A stretch of 64,000 nt of DNA, from the NCBI RefSeq assembly GCF_900091585.1, contig NZ_FMHT01000003.1, positions 4,393,501 to 4,457,500 of the forward strand, in the 5' to 3' direction. Positions 51,461-62,204 of this stretch are shown here, piece by piece. The notes beneath the pieces are model-generated. The model ran no database searches. It had not been told where the DNA came from and saw only the letters and a program-made list of their open reading frames with translations. A program made the translations under genes and the position numbers. This DNA is from Micromonospora nigra (GTDB taxonomy: Bacteria > Actinomycetota > Actinomycetes > Mycobacteriales > Micromonosporaceae). Position 1 is the first letter of the stretch. Each line of letters opens with the position of its first letter.

Positions 51461-54204
51461 GCATCACCCGGGTGGCCGTGCGTCCGGCGGCCGTGCGTCG
51501 CAAGGTCGAGGCGTGGCTCGCCGAGCGGGACGACGCCAACGCGATCGTGCTGCTCGCCCGTCCGGAATGGACGGACGAACCTGTCCTCACCATCGACGAC
51601 ACGCAGGTACGGGTCGTGCCGTGTCCCACACCCATCGCGGCGCGGGCCGCACTGGCCGACCGGGCGGCACACGAGAAGCTCGTCCTGCTGACCGACCTCA
51701 CCGACACCGAACTGGGCGACGGGCTGCTCGCCCACGTCAGCCTCCAGACCGGGCGCAGCGTCGACCCCTGGGATCTGGTCGGGCAGGCGTTCGGCGGCCA
51801 GGTGCAGCCCGACTCGACCCTGGTGCGTACCGGTCGATGGGTGGCCGACGCGCTCACCGAACTGGCCCCCACCGCCGGCTGGCCGCCGCCCGCCGGCACC
51901 ATCCTCACCCGCGACCACGCACTGCGGCACCTCGCCGGCGCGGTCCTCGGCCTCGATCCCGACGAGCTGGACGGTGCCGGGCTGCTCCACTGGAGCACGG
52001 ACGCACCCACCCAGCTGCGATTCGGCGAACTGCCCGCCGACTGGGCCGAGGGCATCGCCGACTTCCTGGTCGAGGTGGCCGGGCCGGTCGCCGTCCCGGT
52101 GCTGGCCGCCGTGCGGGCCGGACACGGCACCGACGCGATCCCGCTCGGCCTGCTGGCCGGTGTGCTCTGGCCACGCAGCTCGGCACAGACGCCGGACGTG
52201 GAGATCGCGGTGGCCCGGACCCGGCTGGAGCCGCGCTTCGGCGGCACCCGACTCACCGACTGCCAGGCCAACCTGTTCCTCGAGGCCGCCGAGGCGTGGA
52301 TCTACCGGGCACTCGACGGCGACGACGCGGTGCGGCACGACGCGCACCGCATGCTGCGCCGGGCCGAGGAGATCGCCGCCGAGATCGACGTGACCGAGCG
52401 GCTGGTCGCCTCCACCCTGCTGCCGGTCGGGTTCACCCAACGGATGCGGGCCTTCGGCGCCGCGGTCCGGCTGGCCCTGCCCGGGTCCGCCGCCGGCACA
52501 CCCCCGCCCGACCTGATCGGGAATGCACAGGACCGGCTCGCCGAGGTCGAAGCCCACCGGTCCGCCGACCGCTCCCGGGTGGAGACCGCCCGGATGGCCG
52601 TGCGGCTCCTGCGTTGGCTGGCGATCGGCGACGGGCGGGGACCGGCCACCATGCTCGCCGCCGTGCACCGGCAGGTGCGCGACGACGGCTGGGTGGACCG
52701 GGCCCGACTGGACGTGTTCGCCGGAGACGTCGACCAGCAGGTCGCCCAGGCGTACCGCGCGCTGCACGCGGCCGTCGACACGCGGCGCGCCGAGCACGAC
52801 CGGGAGTTCGCCGAGCTGTTGCAGGACATGACGGGGGCCGAGCGGGAGCCCGGGACGCTGTTCCGGGTGGAGGACGTCCTGGACCGGGTGGTCCGGCCGA
52901 TCCTCGACAACGGCCGCCGGATCCTGCTGCTGCTCCTCGACGGCATGAGCGCGGCAGCGGGCATCGAGATCGCCGACTCACTGGGGCGCAGCGGCGCCTG
53001 GACCGAGCTGACCCCCGGCGGAGGGCCCCGAACCGGGGTGCTCGCCGCCCTGCCCACCATCACCGTCGTCAACCGGTGCAGCCTGTTCAGCGGACGCATC
53101 GCCGTCGGTGACCGCGCCGCCGAACTGAGAGCCTTCACCGGCCAGTTCCCGGGCAGCGTCCTGCTGCACAAAGCCGACCTGCGCACGCCTGCCGGCCTGG
53201 CGGTCGACCCCGAGGTCGCCGGCGCGATCGACGACCCGGCCGTGCCGATGGTGGCGGCCGTCATCAACACCATCGACGACGCACTCGACCGCAGCGACCC
53301 GGGCACCATCGAGTGGAGCACCGACACCGTCAACGGCCTGCGCGACCTGCTGGCGGTCGCCCAGGACCGGGTGGTGGTGCTGGTCTCCGACCACGGTCAC
53401 GTGGTCGACCGTGGCTCGGAGGCGGTGCTGCTGTCGTCAGACTCCGGCGAGAACCGCTGGCGACCGGCGACCACCGCCCCTCGCGACGGGGAACTGCTCT
53501 ACGCCGGCACCCGGGTGGCGCTCGGCAACGGTCGGGTGATCCTGCCGTGGCGGGAGGAACTGCGGTACGGCCCCCGCAAGGCCGGCTACCACGGTGGTGC
53601 CACACCCGCCGAGGTCGTCATCCCCCTCCTCGTCTTCGCCGCCCAGGACGAACACGCCGTGCCGGGCTGGGCCGGCGCTCCCGTCCCCAGCCCCGAATGG
53701 TGGCGGGAACCGATCCGGCAGACGACCTCGGGCGGCTCCACCACCGTCGCCGCCCGACCCGGGGCCAGACCCAGCGGCCGGCCGGGCCGCCGGCACCGGC
53801 CACCGGCACAGGACGAGGGCCTGTTCGACCTGCCGTCGCCCACGTCCGCCGCTGCGCCACCGCCGGCCACCACACCCGCCCCGGTAGAGCCCGCCTCGGC
53901 GCTCGTCGACGCCCTGCTGGCCAGCCCCGTGTACGCGGACCGCCGTGACGCCCGAGCACCGATCCCCGACGAGCGGGTGGCCGCCCTGCTCGCCACCCTG
54001 GTCGTCGGCAACGGCCGAGCCACCCTGGACACCCTCGCCACCCGGGCCGGCATCCCGGCCCACCGGATCCACGGCACCTTCACCGCCCTGCGCCGACTGC
54101 TCCAGGTCGAGGGGTACCCGGTGCTCAGCCTCGACCCCGACGGCCGGACGGCGAAGCTGGACATTCCGCTGCTGGTCGAGCAGTTCGGGCTGGAACCATC
54201 ATGA
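51457..54204 (+). CDS. pglZ: BREX alkaline-phosphatase-like protein PglZ
   Basis: A 915-residue protein with the PglZ domain in its second half. The metal-binding segments of the alkaline phosphatase superfamily are visible: LLLLDGMSAAAG (about 491), then LVSDHGHVVDRG (about 643), followed by LPWREELRYG. The N-terminal half is family-specific (ITRVAVRPAAVRRKVEAWL). The last 150 residues contain a Pro-rich linker and a winged-helix-like end (NGRATLDTLATRAGIPAHRIHGTF). PglZ is the signature gene of all BREX systems. GTG start overlaps pglY; its stop overlaps brxD by four bases (ATGA). Confidence 0.95.
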   Translation: MSITRVAVRPAAVRRKVEAWLAERDDANAIVLLARPEWTDEPVLTIDDTQVRVVPCPTPIAARAALADRAAHEKLVLLTDLTDTELGDGLLAHVSLQTGRSVDPWDLVGQAFGGQVQPDSTLVRTGRWVADALTELAPTAGWPPPAGTILTRDHALRHLAGAVLGLDPDELDGAGLLHWSTDAPTQLRFGELPADWAEGIADFLVEVAGPVAVPVLAAVRAGHGTDAIPLGLLAGVLWPRSSAQTPDVEIAVARTRLEPRFGGTRLTDCQANLFLEAAEAWIYRALDGDDAVRHDAHRMLRRAEEIAAEIDVTERLVASTLLPVGFTQRMRAFGAAVRLALPGSAAGTPPPDLIGNAQDRLAEVEAHRSADRSRVETARMAVRLLRWLAIGDGRGPATMLAAVHRQVRDDGWVDRARLDVFAGDVDQQVAQAYRALHAAVDTRRAEHDREFAELLQDMTGAEREPGTLFRVEDVLDRVVRPILDNGRRILLLLLDGMSAAAGIEIADSLGRSGAWTELTPGGGPRTGVLAALPTITVVNRCSLFSGRIAVGDRAAELRAFTGQFPGSVLLHKADLRTPAGLAVDPEVAGAIDDPAVPMVAAVINTIDDALDRSDPGTIEWSTDTVNGLRDLLAVAQDRVVVLVSDHGHVVDRGSEAVLLSSDSGENRWRPATTAPRDGELLYAGTRVALGNGRVILPWREELRYGPRKAGYHGGATPAEVVIPLLVFAAQDEHAVPGWAGAPVPSPEWWREPIRQTTSGGSTTVAARPGARPSGRPGRRHRPPAQDEGLFDLPSPTSAAAPPPATTPAPVEPASALVDALLASPVYADRRDARAPIPDERVAALLATLVVGNGRATLDTLATRAGIPAHRIHGTFTALRRLLQVEGYPVLSLDPDGRTAKLDIPLLVEQFGLEPS

Positions 54205-55502
54205 CGGTCGAGGTGAGCGCCCGCCGGAGACGGGACATCATCGACGCCCTGCGGCGGGGAGCCGTGCCCGCCAACGGCCTGGACGCCCTCGCCGTCGGCC
54301 TCGACCGCTTCACCACCGCCCTCGACGAGGACCTCGACCGGGTCTCCGGGGGCGGCAGCGTCTTCAAGGCCGTGCGCGGCGAGTACGGCGCCGGCAAGAC
54401 CTTCTTCACCCGCTGGCTGGGGGAGCGGGCCAAACGACGCGGGTTCGCCGTCGCCGAGGTGCAGATCTCCGAACTGGAAACCCCACTGCACCGGATGGAG
54501 ACCGTCTACCGGCGACTCGTCGAACAGTTGGCGACCGAACAGTTCGCCCCGAGCGCGATGCGGCCCGTGCTGGACGGCTGGATCTTCGCGCTGGAGGAGG
54601 ACGTCCTGGCCGGTGGCCGGGTCGCCGAGACCGACGCGGAGGGCCTCGACCGGGAGGTCGGCGAACTGCTCGAACGCCGCCTGGCAGACATCTCCCGGCG
54701 TACCCCCGGCTTCGCGGCGGCCCTGCGTGGCTACCGCACCGCCGTCGCCGACGGCGACCAGGCCACCGCGGGCGGGCTCGCCGCGTGGCTCGGCGGGCAA
54801 CCCCACGTCGCCGCCTCCGCCCGGCGGGCGGCCGGGGTCAAGGGCGACCTCGACCACTTCGGTGCGCTGAGCTTCCTGCAGGGCCTGCTCGCGGTGCTGC
54901 GGGACAGCGGGCACCCCGGCCTGCTCGTGGTGCTCGACGAGGTGGAGACCCTGCAACGGGTCCGCTCGGACGCCCGCGACAAGGCGCTCAACGCGCTGCG
55001 GCAACTCGTCGACGACATCTACGCCGGCCGGTTCCCCGGCCTCTTCCTCCTGATCACCGGAACCCCGGCATTCTTCGACGGCCAGCAGGGTGTGCAGCGA
55101 CTCGCCCCGCTGGCGCAGCGGCTCGCCACCGACTTCGGGGCGGAGCCCCGCTGGGACAACCCCCGCGCCACCCAACTGCGACTGCCCGGATTCAGCGAGG
55201 ACGCGCTGGTGCAGCTCGGCGTACGGGTGCGGGAGATCTACGACAGCGGCCGGGTCTGCGACGTCGTCGACGACGACTACCTCGGCGAACTGGCTCGCGC
55301 CGTGGCGGGTCGCCTCGGCGGCCAGGTCGGCGTGGCACCCCGGGTCTACCTCAAGAAGCTCGTCGCCGACGTGTTCGACCGCGTCGACCAGTTCGACGAC
55401 TGGGACCCACGTCGCCACTACGAGCTGACGCTGCGTCCCGACGAACTGACCGAGGTGGAACGCAACGCCGCCTCGGCCGACGACATCACCCTGCCGATGT
55501 GA
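54201..55502 (+). CDS. brxD: BREX ATP-binding protein BrxD
   Basis: A 433-residue P-loop protein of the DUF2791 type. Walker A is GEYGAGKTFF (about residue 62) and Walker B is VVLDEVETL (about 243), with LITGTPAFFDG beyond it. Its first 20 residues (RRRRDIIDALRRGAVPANGLDALAVG) match the BrxD start pattern. BrxD is an accessory ATPase of type 2 BREX, thought to work with the helicase BrxHI. It sits between pglZ and brxHI with four-base overlaps on both sides. Confidence 0.92.
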   Translation: MTVEVSARRRRDIIDALRRGAVPANGLDALAVGLDRFTTALDEDLDRVSGGGSVFKAVRGEYGAGKTFFTRWLGERAKRRGFAVAEVQISELETPLHRMETVYRRLVEQLATEQFAPSAMRPVLDGWIFALEEDVLAGGRVAETDAEGLDREVGELLERRLADISRRTPGFAAALRGYRTAVADGDQATAGGLAAWLGGQPHVAASARRAAGVKGDLDHFGALSFLQGLLAVLRDSGHPGLLVVLDEVETLQRVRSDARDKALNALRQLVDDIYAGRFPGLFLLITGTPAFFDGQQGVQRLAPLAQRLATDFGAEPRWDNPRATQLRLPGFSEDALVQLGVRVREIYDSGRVCDVVDDDYLGELARAVAGRLGGQVGVAPRVYLKKLVADVFDRVDQFDDWDPRRHYELTLRPDELTEVERNAASADDITLPM

Positions 55503-57625
55503 GCGAGGAACGTCTGCTCGACCCGGTCGTCCTGCACCACGTCGTCAACAGTCTCGGCTGGTCCGACCTGCGGCCCCTGCAACGCGCGTCGATCGGGCCC
55601 CTGACCCGGGGCGACGACGCGCTGCTGCTCGCCCCGACGGCCGGCGGGAAGACCGAGGCGGCCGTCTTCCCCCTGCTGTCCCGCATGGCCGGGCAGGGTT
55701 GGACCGGCACCTCGCTGCTCTACCTCTGCCCGTTGAAGGCGCTGCTCAACAACCTGCTGCCCCGACTCGAGCGGTACGCCGGCTGGCTGGGACGCGGTGT
55801 GGCGCTGTGGCACGGCGACGTCGCCACGTCCGCCCGCCGGGCCGTGCTCTGGCAGCGCCCGGACATCCTGCTCACCACGCCCGAGTCGCTGGAGTCGATG
55901 CTGGTCAGCGTCAACGTCGACCACCGGCTGTTCTTCGCCGGCCTGCGGGCGGTGGTGGTGGACGAGGTGCACGCGTTCGCCGGGGACGACCGGGGATGGC
56001 ACCTGCTCGCCGTACTCGAACGGTTGACGAGGGTGACCGGCCGGCCACTGCAACGGGTGGGCCTGTCCGCGACGGTCGGCAACCCCGACGAGCTGCTGAC
56101 CTGGCTCCAGGGTTCCGGGGCAGGTGCCCGGCCGGGCAGCGTGGTCGCCCCCGAACTGGCGACGACGCCACCGGCTGCGGAACCCGCCGCGCCGCCACCC
56201 GGGCAGATCGAACTCGACCACGTCGGGTCACTCACCAACGCCGCGACGGTCATCTCCGCCCTGCACCCCGGCCAGAAGCGGTTGGTCTTCTGCGAGTCCC
56301 GGCAGACCGTCGAGGAACTCGGGCAGCTGCTGCGCGAGCGGGGCACCACCACCTTCCTGTCCCACGCCTCCCTCTCCGCCGACGAACGACGCCGGTCCGA
56401 GCAGGCGTTCGCCGAAGCCCGGGACTGCGTCATCGTCTCCACCAGCACCCTCGAACTCGGCATCGACGTGGGTGACCTCGACCGGGTCATCCAGATCGAC
56501 TCCCCGGCGACGGTGGCGTCGTTCCTGCAACGGTTGGGGCGCACCGGCCGCCGGCCGGGCAGCATCCGCAACTGTCTCTTCCTCTGCCGCAGCGCGGCGG
56601 AGCTGACCAGAGCGGCGGCGCTGCTGCTGCTGTGGGGACGCGGGTGGGTGGAGCCGGTCGTCGCGCCGCCCGAACCCCGGCACATCGTCGCCCAGCAGAT
56701 GATGGCGCTCTGCCTCCAGGAACACCGCGTCGGCGACCGGCTCTGGCCGACGGCGTGGAACGGGTTGGGACCCTTCGGACCCGGCGCCGAGCCGATCGTC
56801 CGTCACCTCGTCGACCAGGGATATCTCGATGGCGACGGTGGGCTGCTGTTCATCGGCCCGGAGGCGGAACGGCGCTTCGGTCGTCGGCATTTCACGGAGA
56901 TGACAGCGGTCTTCACCGGCCCGCCCGAGTTCACCGTGCTGCACGGCCGGACCGAACTGGGCCGGGTCGACCCGAGCCTGCTCACCGAGGAGGTACCCGG
57001 GGAACGGCGGCTTCTGCTCGGCGGACGCGGCTGGCGGGTGACGTACGTCGACTGGCGTCGTCGCCGGTGCTTCGTCGAGCCGGCGGACGGGGGTGGGCGG
57101 GCCCGCTGGACCTCGTCGGGCTGGGTCGGCTCGGGGCATGCGTTGACCCGCGCGATGCGCGACGTCCTCCTCGGCGCGGATCCACCGGTCCGGCTGACCG
57201 CTCGGGCGAAGACCCGGCTGGCAGCTGAACGGGACGAGCGGTCGGCGCTGGTACACCCGGGCGGCAGCCTGATCGTTCGCACCGACCGCGGAGACCTGCT
57301 GTGGTGGACCTGGGCCGGTCTGCGGGCGAACGCGACGTTGACGGCGACCCTCGGCGAGGTCGTCGACCCCGTGCAGCGCTTCGATGACCACGCCATCCGG
57401 CTCCGCGAGAACCTGACGCCGCGCGAGTGGCGGTCCCTGGTCGCCGACGCCGCGCACCGACTGTGCCTACCGGAGGTGAATGACCGGGCCCTCGCCGGGT
57501 TGAAGTTCAGCGCCGCCCTGCCGGAACGCCTGGCGCGGGCCACCCTCGCCGCCCGCCTCGCGGACCTCCCCGCAGCGGCGGCCGTCCTGGACGAACCCGT
57601 CCGGTTTGTCACCGTCTCCCGCTGA
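55499..57625 (+). CDS. brxHI: BREX Lhr-like DEAD/DEAH helicase BrxHI
   Basis: A 708-residue superfamily 2 helicase. Motif I is APTAGGKTEA (about 43-52), motif II is DEVH (about 154-157), motif III is LSATVGN, and motif VI is QRLGRTGRRPGS (about 343). Lhr-type C-terminal regions follow. The Q-motif region LRPLQRASIGPL is at the start. BrxHI is the helicase that accompanies BrxD in type 2 systems. The GTG at 55499 overlaps the brxD stop (GTGA). It is the last gene of the BREX block and is followed by two hairpins. Confidence 0.94.
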   Translation: MSEERLLDPVVLHHVVNSLGWSDLRPLQRASIGPLTRGDDALLLAPTAGGKTEAAVFPLLSRMAGQGWTGTSLLYLCPLKALLNNLLPRLERYAGWLGRGVALWHGDVATSARRAVLWQRPDILLTTPESLESMLVSVNVDHRLFFAGLRAVVVDEVHAFAGDDRGWHLLAVLERLTRVTGRPLQRVGLSATVGNPDELLTWLQGSGAGARPGSVVAPELATTPPAAEPAAPPPGQIELDHVGSLTNAATVISALHPGQKRLVFCESRQTVEELGQLLRERGTTTFLSHASLSADERRRSEQAFAEARDCVIVSTSTLELGIDVGDLDRVIQIDSPATVASFLQRLGRTGRRPGSIRNCLFLCRSAAELTRAAALLLLWGRGWVEPVVAPPEPRHIVAQQMMALCLQEHRVGDRLWPTAWNGLGPFGPGAEPIVRHLVDQGYLDGDGGLLFIGPEAERRFGRRHFTEMTAVFTGPPEFTVLHGRTELGRVDPSLLTEEVPGERRLLLGGRGWRVTYVDWRRRRCFVEPADGGGRARWTSSGWVGSGHALTRAMRDVLLGADPPVRLTARAKTRLAAERDERSALVHPGGSLIVRTDRGDLLWWTWAGLRANATLTATLGEVVDPVQRFDDHAIRLRENLTPREWRSLVADAAHRLCLPEVNDRALAGLKFSAALPERLARATLAARLADLPAAAAVLDEPVRFVTVSR

Positions 57626-57643
57626 CGCGGCGCAGAAGCGTGG

Positions 57644-57693
57644 AGATCTTGGTGAGAAACAGCCCCTAGAGGGGCCGAAACCTACCAAGATCT
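57644..57693. terminator. Nested hairpin after brxHI
   Basis: AGATCTTGGT (57644-57653) pairs with ACCAAGATCT (57684-57693); an inner hairpin CCCCTAGAGGGG lies in the loop (57663-57674). It is the likely end of the BREX transcript. Confidence 0.6.
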
Positions 57694-57699
57694 TTGAGT

Positions 57700-57734
57700 G
57701 CCCAGCGCCCAGCGCTCAGCGCTGGGCGCTGGGC
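57700..57734. terminator. Large GCCCAGCGC palindrome before ilvD
   Basis: GCCCAGCGCCCAGCGCT (57700-57716) and AGCGCTGGGCGCTGGGC (57718-57734) are perfect inverse complements around a single C, with one further GCTGGGC copy downstream. It is a strong cruciform or bidirectional terminator between convergent brxHI and ilvD, built from a short GCCCAGC unit repeated on both arms. Confidence 0.6.
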
Positions 57735-57782
57735 GCTGGGCGTTCGCGGCGGCTGCCTCGCGGGCGTCCGGGTGCCGGGTGT

Positions 57783-59630
57783 CTACTCCGGGACGCGGCG
57801 GTACGCGCCGTCGCTGGCCGAGGTGGCCATCGAGGCGTACGCGCGCAGCGCCGCGGACACCGGCCGCTGCCGGTCCACCGGCGTGTACGGGCGGTCCCGC
57901 TTCTCCTGCGCGACGCGGCGGGCGTCCAGCACGTCGGCGGGCACGTTCAGCTCGATCGACCGGTTCGGGATGTCGATGACGATCTCGTCGCCGGGCTCGA
58001 CCAGCGCGATCAGCCCGCCGGAGGCCGCCTCCGGGGAGACGTGCCCGATGGACAGGCCCGAGGTGCCGCCGGAGAACCGGCCGTCGGTGAGCAGCGCGCA
58101 GGCCCGGCCCAGCCCTCGGCCCTTGAGGAACGAGGTGGGGTAGAGCATCTCCTGCATGCCGGGTCCGCCCTTCGGGCCCTCGTAGCGGATCACCACGACG
58201 TCACCGGCGACGACCTGCTTGGCGAGGATGGCGGTGACGGCGTCGTCCTGCGACTCGTAGACCTTCGCCGGGCCGCGGAAGGTCAGGCACTCCTCGGGCA
58301 CCCCGGCGGTCTTCACCACGCAGCCGTCGGGGGCGAGGTTGCCGGACAGGATGGCCAGCCCGCCGTCGGCGCTGTAGGCGTGTTCGAGGTCGCGTACGCA
58401 ACCGTCGGCCGCGTCGGTGTCCAGTGACGACCAGCGGTTGGTGGTGGAGAACGGCTCGACCGTACGCACTCCGCCGGGCGCGGCGTGGAACAGGTCGACG
58501 GCCTGCGGGGTGGCGGAGCCGCCGCGCACGTCCCAGTCGGCGAGCCAGCGCTCCAGATCGGGGGAGTGCACGGCGTGCACGTCCCGGCGCAGCAGGCCGG
58601 CGCGGTCGAGTTCGCCGAGGATGGCGGGGATGCCGCCGGCCCGGTGCACGTCCTCCATGTGGTAGTTCGGGGAGTTCGGGGCGACCTTGGCCAGGCAGGG
58701 CACCCGGCGGGAGATCGCGTCGATGTCGGCGACGGTGAAGTCCAGTTCGGCCTCGCGGGCGGCGGCGAGCAGGTGCAGGATCGTGTTGGTGGACCCGCCC
58801 ATCGCCACGTCCAGGGCGACGGCGTTCTCGAACGCGGCCCGGCTGGCGACCGCCCGGGGCAGCACGGAGGCGTCGTCGCCGTCGTACCACCGCTTGGCGA
58901 TCTCGACGACGGTGCGGCCGGCCTCGACGAACAGCGACCGGCGCGCGGCGTGGGTGGCCAGGGTCGAGCCGTTGCCGGGCAGCGCCAGCCCGACGGCCTC
59001 GGTGAGGCAGTTCATCGAGTTGGCGGTGAACATCCCCGAGCAGGAGCCGCAGGTGGGGCAGGCGGAGCGTTCGATCTCGCCGAGCTGGTCGTCGGTGACG
59101 GCCTCGTTGGACGACGCGATCATGGCGTCGATCAGGTCGATTTTCGAGTGCACCACGCCCTCGATCGCCACCGTCTTGCCGGCCTCCATGGGGCCACCGG
59201 AGACGAAGACCGTCGGGATGTTCAGCCGTAGCGCGGCCAGCAGCATCCCAGGGGTGATCTTGTCGCAGTTGGAGATGCAGACCAGGGCGTCCGCGCAGTG
59301 CGCGTTGACCATGTATTCGACCGCGTCGGCGATCAGTTCCCGGCTGGGCAGGGAGTAGAGCATGCCGCCGTGGCCCATGGCGATGCCGTCGTCCACGGCG
59401 ATCGTGTTGAACTCGCGGCCCACCCCGCCGGCGGCGGCCACCGCGTCGGCCACCAGGCCGCCCATGTCCTTGAGGTGGACGTGGCCCGGAACGAACTGGG
59501 TGAAACTGTTCGCGATGGCGACGATCGGCTTGCCGAAGTCGTCGTCGGTCATCCCGGTGGCCCGCCACAGGGCCCGGGCACCGGCCATCGTCCGACCGTG
59601 CGTGGAGGTCCTCGACCGCAGCTCAGGCAT
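57783..59630 (-). CDS. ilvD: Dihydroxy-acid dehydratase
   Basis: A 615-residue enzyme of valine, leucine and isoleucine synthesis that dehydrates 2,3-dihydroxy acids to 2-keto acids. Iron-sulfur ligand motifs are present ([30 protein letters not shown]), as are the substrate/metal motifs [34 protein letters not shown] and [14 protein letters not shown]. Length and start ([27 protein letters not shown]) match the family, so ATG at 59630 is chosen. It is divergent from a GGDEF-EAL gene and near ilvB, as in the usual ilv neighbourhood. Confidence 0.97.
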   Translation of the reverse strand: MPELRSRTSTHGRTMAGARALWRATGMTDDDFGKPIVAIANSFTQFVPGHVHLKDMGGLVADAVAAAGGVGREFNTIAVDDGIAMGHGGMLYSLPSRELIADAVEYMVNAHCADALVCISNCDKITPGMLLAALRLNIPTVFVSGGPMEAGKTVAIEGVVHSKIDLIDAMIASSNEAVTDDQLGEIERSACPTCGSCSGMFTANSMNCLTEAVGLALPGNGSTLATHAARRSLFVEAGRTVVEIAKRWYDGDDASVLPRAVASRAAFENAVALDVAMGGSTNTILHLLAAAREAELDFTVADIDAISRRVPCLAKVAPNSPNYHMEDVHRAGGIPAILGELDRAGLLRRDVHAVHSPDLERWLADWDVRGGSATPQAVDLFHAAPGGVRTVEPFSTTNRWSSLDTDAADGCVRDLEHAYSADGGLAILSGNLAPDGCVVKTAGVPEECLTFRGPAKVYESQDDAVTAILAKQVVAGDVVVIRYEGPKGGPGMQEMLYPTSFLKGRGLGRACALLTDGRFSGGTSGLSIGHVSPEAASGGLIALVEPGDEIVIDIPNRSIELNVPADVLDARRVAQEKRDRPYTPVDRQRPVSAALRAYASMATSASDGAYRRVPE

Positions 59631-59740
59631 GTGTACCAGTCTGACACCGCCCGGGAGGGCCGGCACCGCCCCGCGCCCCGTGTCCCAACAGATGCACACC
59701 CGGCCCCCACGCCGGGCGCGGATCCGGCACAGTTGAGGGC

Positions 59741-62167
59741 GTGCACACACCCCCCGGCATGGTAGGCGTGGCGCTGTCGAGCGCCGTGGTCGCCGTGCTG
59801 GGCGTCGGTCTGCTGACGGTCGCCGCCCGCCGCCGCGGCTCGCCGCACCGCCAGGCGTACACGCTCTTCGCCGCCGGCGGCGCGGTCACCGTGGTCGGCC
59901 TGCTGCTCGCGCTGGCCGCCACGCTCGCCGCGGCCGAGCACTGGGAGCACGAACAGGGCCGCCGGGTGGGGTGGGCGACCGTGCTCGCGGTCGGGACGGC
60001 GGTCAGCGCGCTGCTGTTCGGCATGGGCCTGCTCCGGCTCCCCGGCATCGCGGCCAACCGCTCGGCGGCGGTCCGGCTCGCCCTCGACGGGTTGGTCGTC
60101 GCCGCCGCACTGTGGTTCGTCGGCTGGGTGCTGCTGTCCGAGCCGACCCGGCTGCTCGGGGCGGACACGCCCGCCGGATGCCCCTCCGTCCTGATCGCCT
60201 CGGTGAGCGCCGCCCTGATCACCGGGCTCGCCGCGATCGTCGTGATCCGGTCTCCCGCGCCACGCCCCGGTCTGACCGCGCTCGGCGCGGGCGTGACGGC
60301 CGCTTCCACCGGCGGGCTCGGGCTCGCCACCGGGCTCTGCCAGTCCGGCGCGGGGCTGGCCCTCGTCGGCGCGGTCGTGCTCGCCCTGGGGCTGCTCGTC
60401 GCCGCGGTGGCGGCGTTGCGTAGCGCCGCGCCCTGCGAACTCGACCACGACGTCACCCGCCGCGACGGCGAGTACGCGGTGGTGCCGATGTTCGCCATGG
60501 CCGCCTCGGCGATGTACCACCTCCTCCATGACGGCCGCTTCGACGCGCTCGGCATCGTCGCCGGCAGCGTGGAGGGCTTCGCCCTGGTGGCCCGGCAGTA
60601 CCTGACCCTGCACGACGTGCGCGGCTACGCCCGCCGGCTCGCCGAGCGCGAGGCGCACTTCCGGGAACTGGCCCACACCGACCCGTTGACCGGCCTGGCC
60701 AACCGGCGCGGGCTGCTGCGGGCGCTGCACCGGGGCGCGGCAGCCGGCGTCCCCTGCGTGCTGCTGGGCCTCGACCTCGACGGCTTCAAGAACGTCAACG
60801 ACATGCGTGGGCACGACGTGGGCGACGCCGTGCTGGCCGAGGTGGGCCGGCGGCTGCGCGGCAACCTGCGCCCCGGCGACCTGGCCGCCCGCCTCGGCGG
60901 CGACGAGTTCGCGGTGCTGATGCACGGCGGCCCGGCCGAGGCCGGCGTCGTCGCCGAACGGCTGCTCGGGGTGCTGGGCCACCCCTACGACCAGCCCGAG
61001 GGCCCGGTGTTCCTGTCGGTCAGCATCGGGCTGGCCGGGTGGGCCGGCGAGCCCGACGTGGAACTGCTGCTGCGCCACGCCGACCTGGCCCTGCGGTACG
61101 CCAAGCAGCGCGGCAAGAACCGGGTCGAACGCTACGACGGCGCGTACGACCGGCTGCTGCGCCGCCGCACCACCGTGGAGCACGAGCTGCGGGGCGCGAT
61201 CGAACGTGACGAGCTGCGGCTGGTCTTCCAGCCGGTGGCCTCGCTGCCCTCGGTCCGCCCGGTCGGGGCCGAGGCCCTGCTGCGCTGGCACCACCCCGAG
61301 CTGGGCACCGTCCGCCCCGACGAGTTCATCCCCCTCGCCGAGGAGTGCGGGATGATCGCCAAGCTGGGCGCCTGGGTGCTGCACCAGGCCTGCTGGCAGC
61401 TGTCCCGCTGGCTGGCCGACGGCCACGACGTCTGGGTGTCGGTGAACGTCTCACCCCGCGAGCTGCACGCCCCGGAGTACGTCGTCCAGGTCGCCGAGGC
61501 GCTGCGCGCCCACCACGTGCCGCCGCAGCGCCTCGTGCTGGAGGTCACCGAGCACGCCGTCGCCACCGACCTCGACGAGCTGATCCGGCGGCTGACCGCG
61601 TTGCGGCTGACCGGCGTGCGGATCGCGTTGGACGACTTCGGTGCCGGCTACTCGTCGCTGGGGCAGCTGCGCCGGTTGCCGATCGACATTCTCAAGATCG
61701 ACCACGGTCTGGTGGCCGAGCACGAGCCCGTCCGTCCCGTGGGTCGGGACGGGCCGGCGTTCGCCCCGATGGTCGACATCGTGATGCGGCTCGGGCACCA
61801 GTTCGGGTTGGAGGTCATCGCCGAGGGGGTGACCACTCCCACGGAACTGGCCGCCGTCGTCGCCGCCGGCTGCCGGTTCGGGCAGGGCGCGCTGTTCGGT
61901 TGGGGCGTCCCGGCGGAACACCTGGAGGCGATGCTGGAGGCCGCCACGTCGCCGGGCGCCCGCCCGGCGGCGCTGCCGCCGCCCCCGCCGCCCGCGCCCG
62001 CACGACCCGCGCCGTCGCCGCTGCTGCCGCGCCTGCGGTCGAACCCGCCGGCCCCGTCGGTGCCCGCCCCGCGCGCCTCCCAGGAGGGTCACGAGCAGGC
62101 CGAACGTGGCCGCCAGGGCGCGTCGGGTCCCGACACGCCGACGTCCGTTAACCAGAATATGGGATGA
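59741..62167 (+). CDS. Membrane GGDEF-EAL cyclic-di-GMP protein
   Basis: An 808-residue protein. Residues 1-230 hold about seven hydrophobic segments (a putative membrane sensor). The GGDEF domain is intact ([11 protein letters not shown], about residue 382), with an RPGD inhibitory site five residues upstream, so product feedback is expected. The EAL domain keeps [36 protein letters not shown] and AEGV. A Pro/Ala-rich tail of about 80 residues ends the protein. Both activities are possible. It is paralogous to the degenerate protein at 14176-16599. GTG start at 59741; the stop lies just before the ilvB promoter. Confidence 0.92.
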   Translation: MHTPPGMVGVALSSAVVAVLGVGLLTVAARRRGSPHRQAYTLFAAGGAVTVVGLLLALAATLAAAEHWEHEQGRRVGWATVLAVGTAVSALLFGMGLLRLPGIAANRSAAVRLALDGLVVAAALWFVGWVLLSEPTRLLGADTPAGCPSVLIASVSAALITGLAAIVVIRSPAPRPGLTALGAGVTAASTGGLGLATGLCQSGAGLALVGAVVLALGLLVAAVAALRSAAPCELDHDVTRRDGEYAVVPMFAMAASAMYHLLHDGRFDALGIVAGSVEGFALVARQYLTLHDVRGYARRLAEREAHFRELAHTDPLTGLANRRGLLRALHRGAAAGVPCVLLGLDLDGFKNVNDMRGHDVGDAVLAEVGRRLRGNLRPGDLAARLGGDEFAVLMHGGPAEAGVVAERLLGVLGHPYDQPEGPVFLSVSIGLAGWAGEPDVELLLRHADLALRYAKQRGKNRVERYDGAYDRLLRRRTTVEHELRGAIERDELRLVFQPVASLPSVRPVGAEALLRWHHPELGTVRPDEFIPLAEECGMIAKLGAWVLHQACWQLSRWLADGHDVWVSVNVSPRELHAPEYVVQVAEALRAHHVPPQRLVLEVTEHAVATDLDELIRRLTALRLTGVRIALDDFGAGYSSLGQLRRLPIDILKIDHGLVAEHEPVRPVGRDGPAFAPMVDIVMRLGHQFGLEVIAEGVTTPTELAAVVAAGCRFGQGALFGWGVPAEHLEAMLEAATSPGARPAALPPPPPPAPARPAPSPLLPRLRSNPPAPSVPAPRASQEGHEQAERGRQGASGPDTPTSVNQNMG

Positions 62168-62168
62168 G

Positions 62169-62197
62169 TTGACTCATCGCGTGAGATGCGTCAGGCT
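62169..62197 (+). promoter_or_regulatory. Probable ilvB promoter
   Basis: TTGACT (62169-62174) and CAGGCT (62192-62197) are separated by 17 bases. The expected start point falls on or next to the ATG at 62205, giving a leaderless transcript for the leader peptide. The promoter sits right after the stop of the GGDEF-EAL gene. Confidence 0.5.
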
Positions 62198-62204
62198 TGG
62201 TCGC

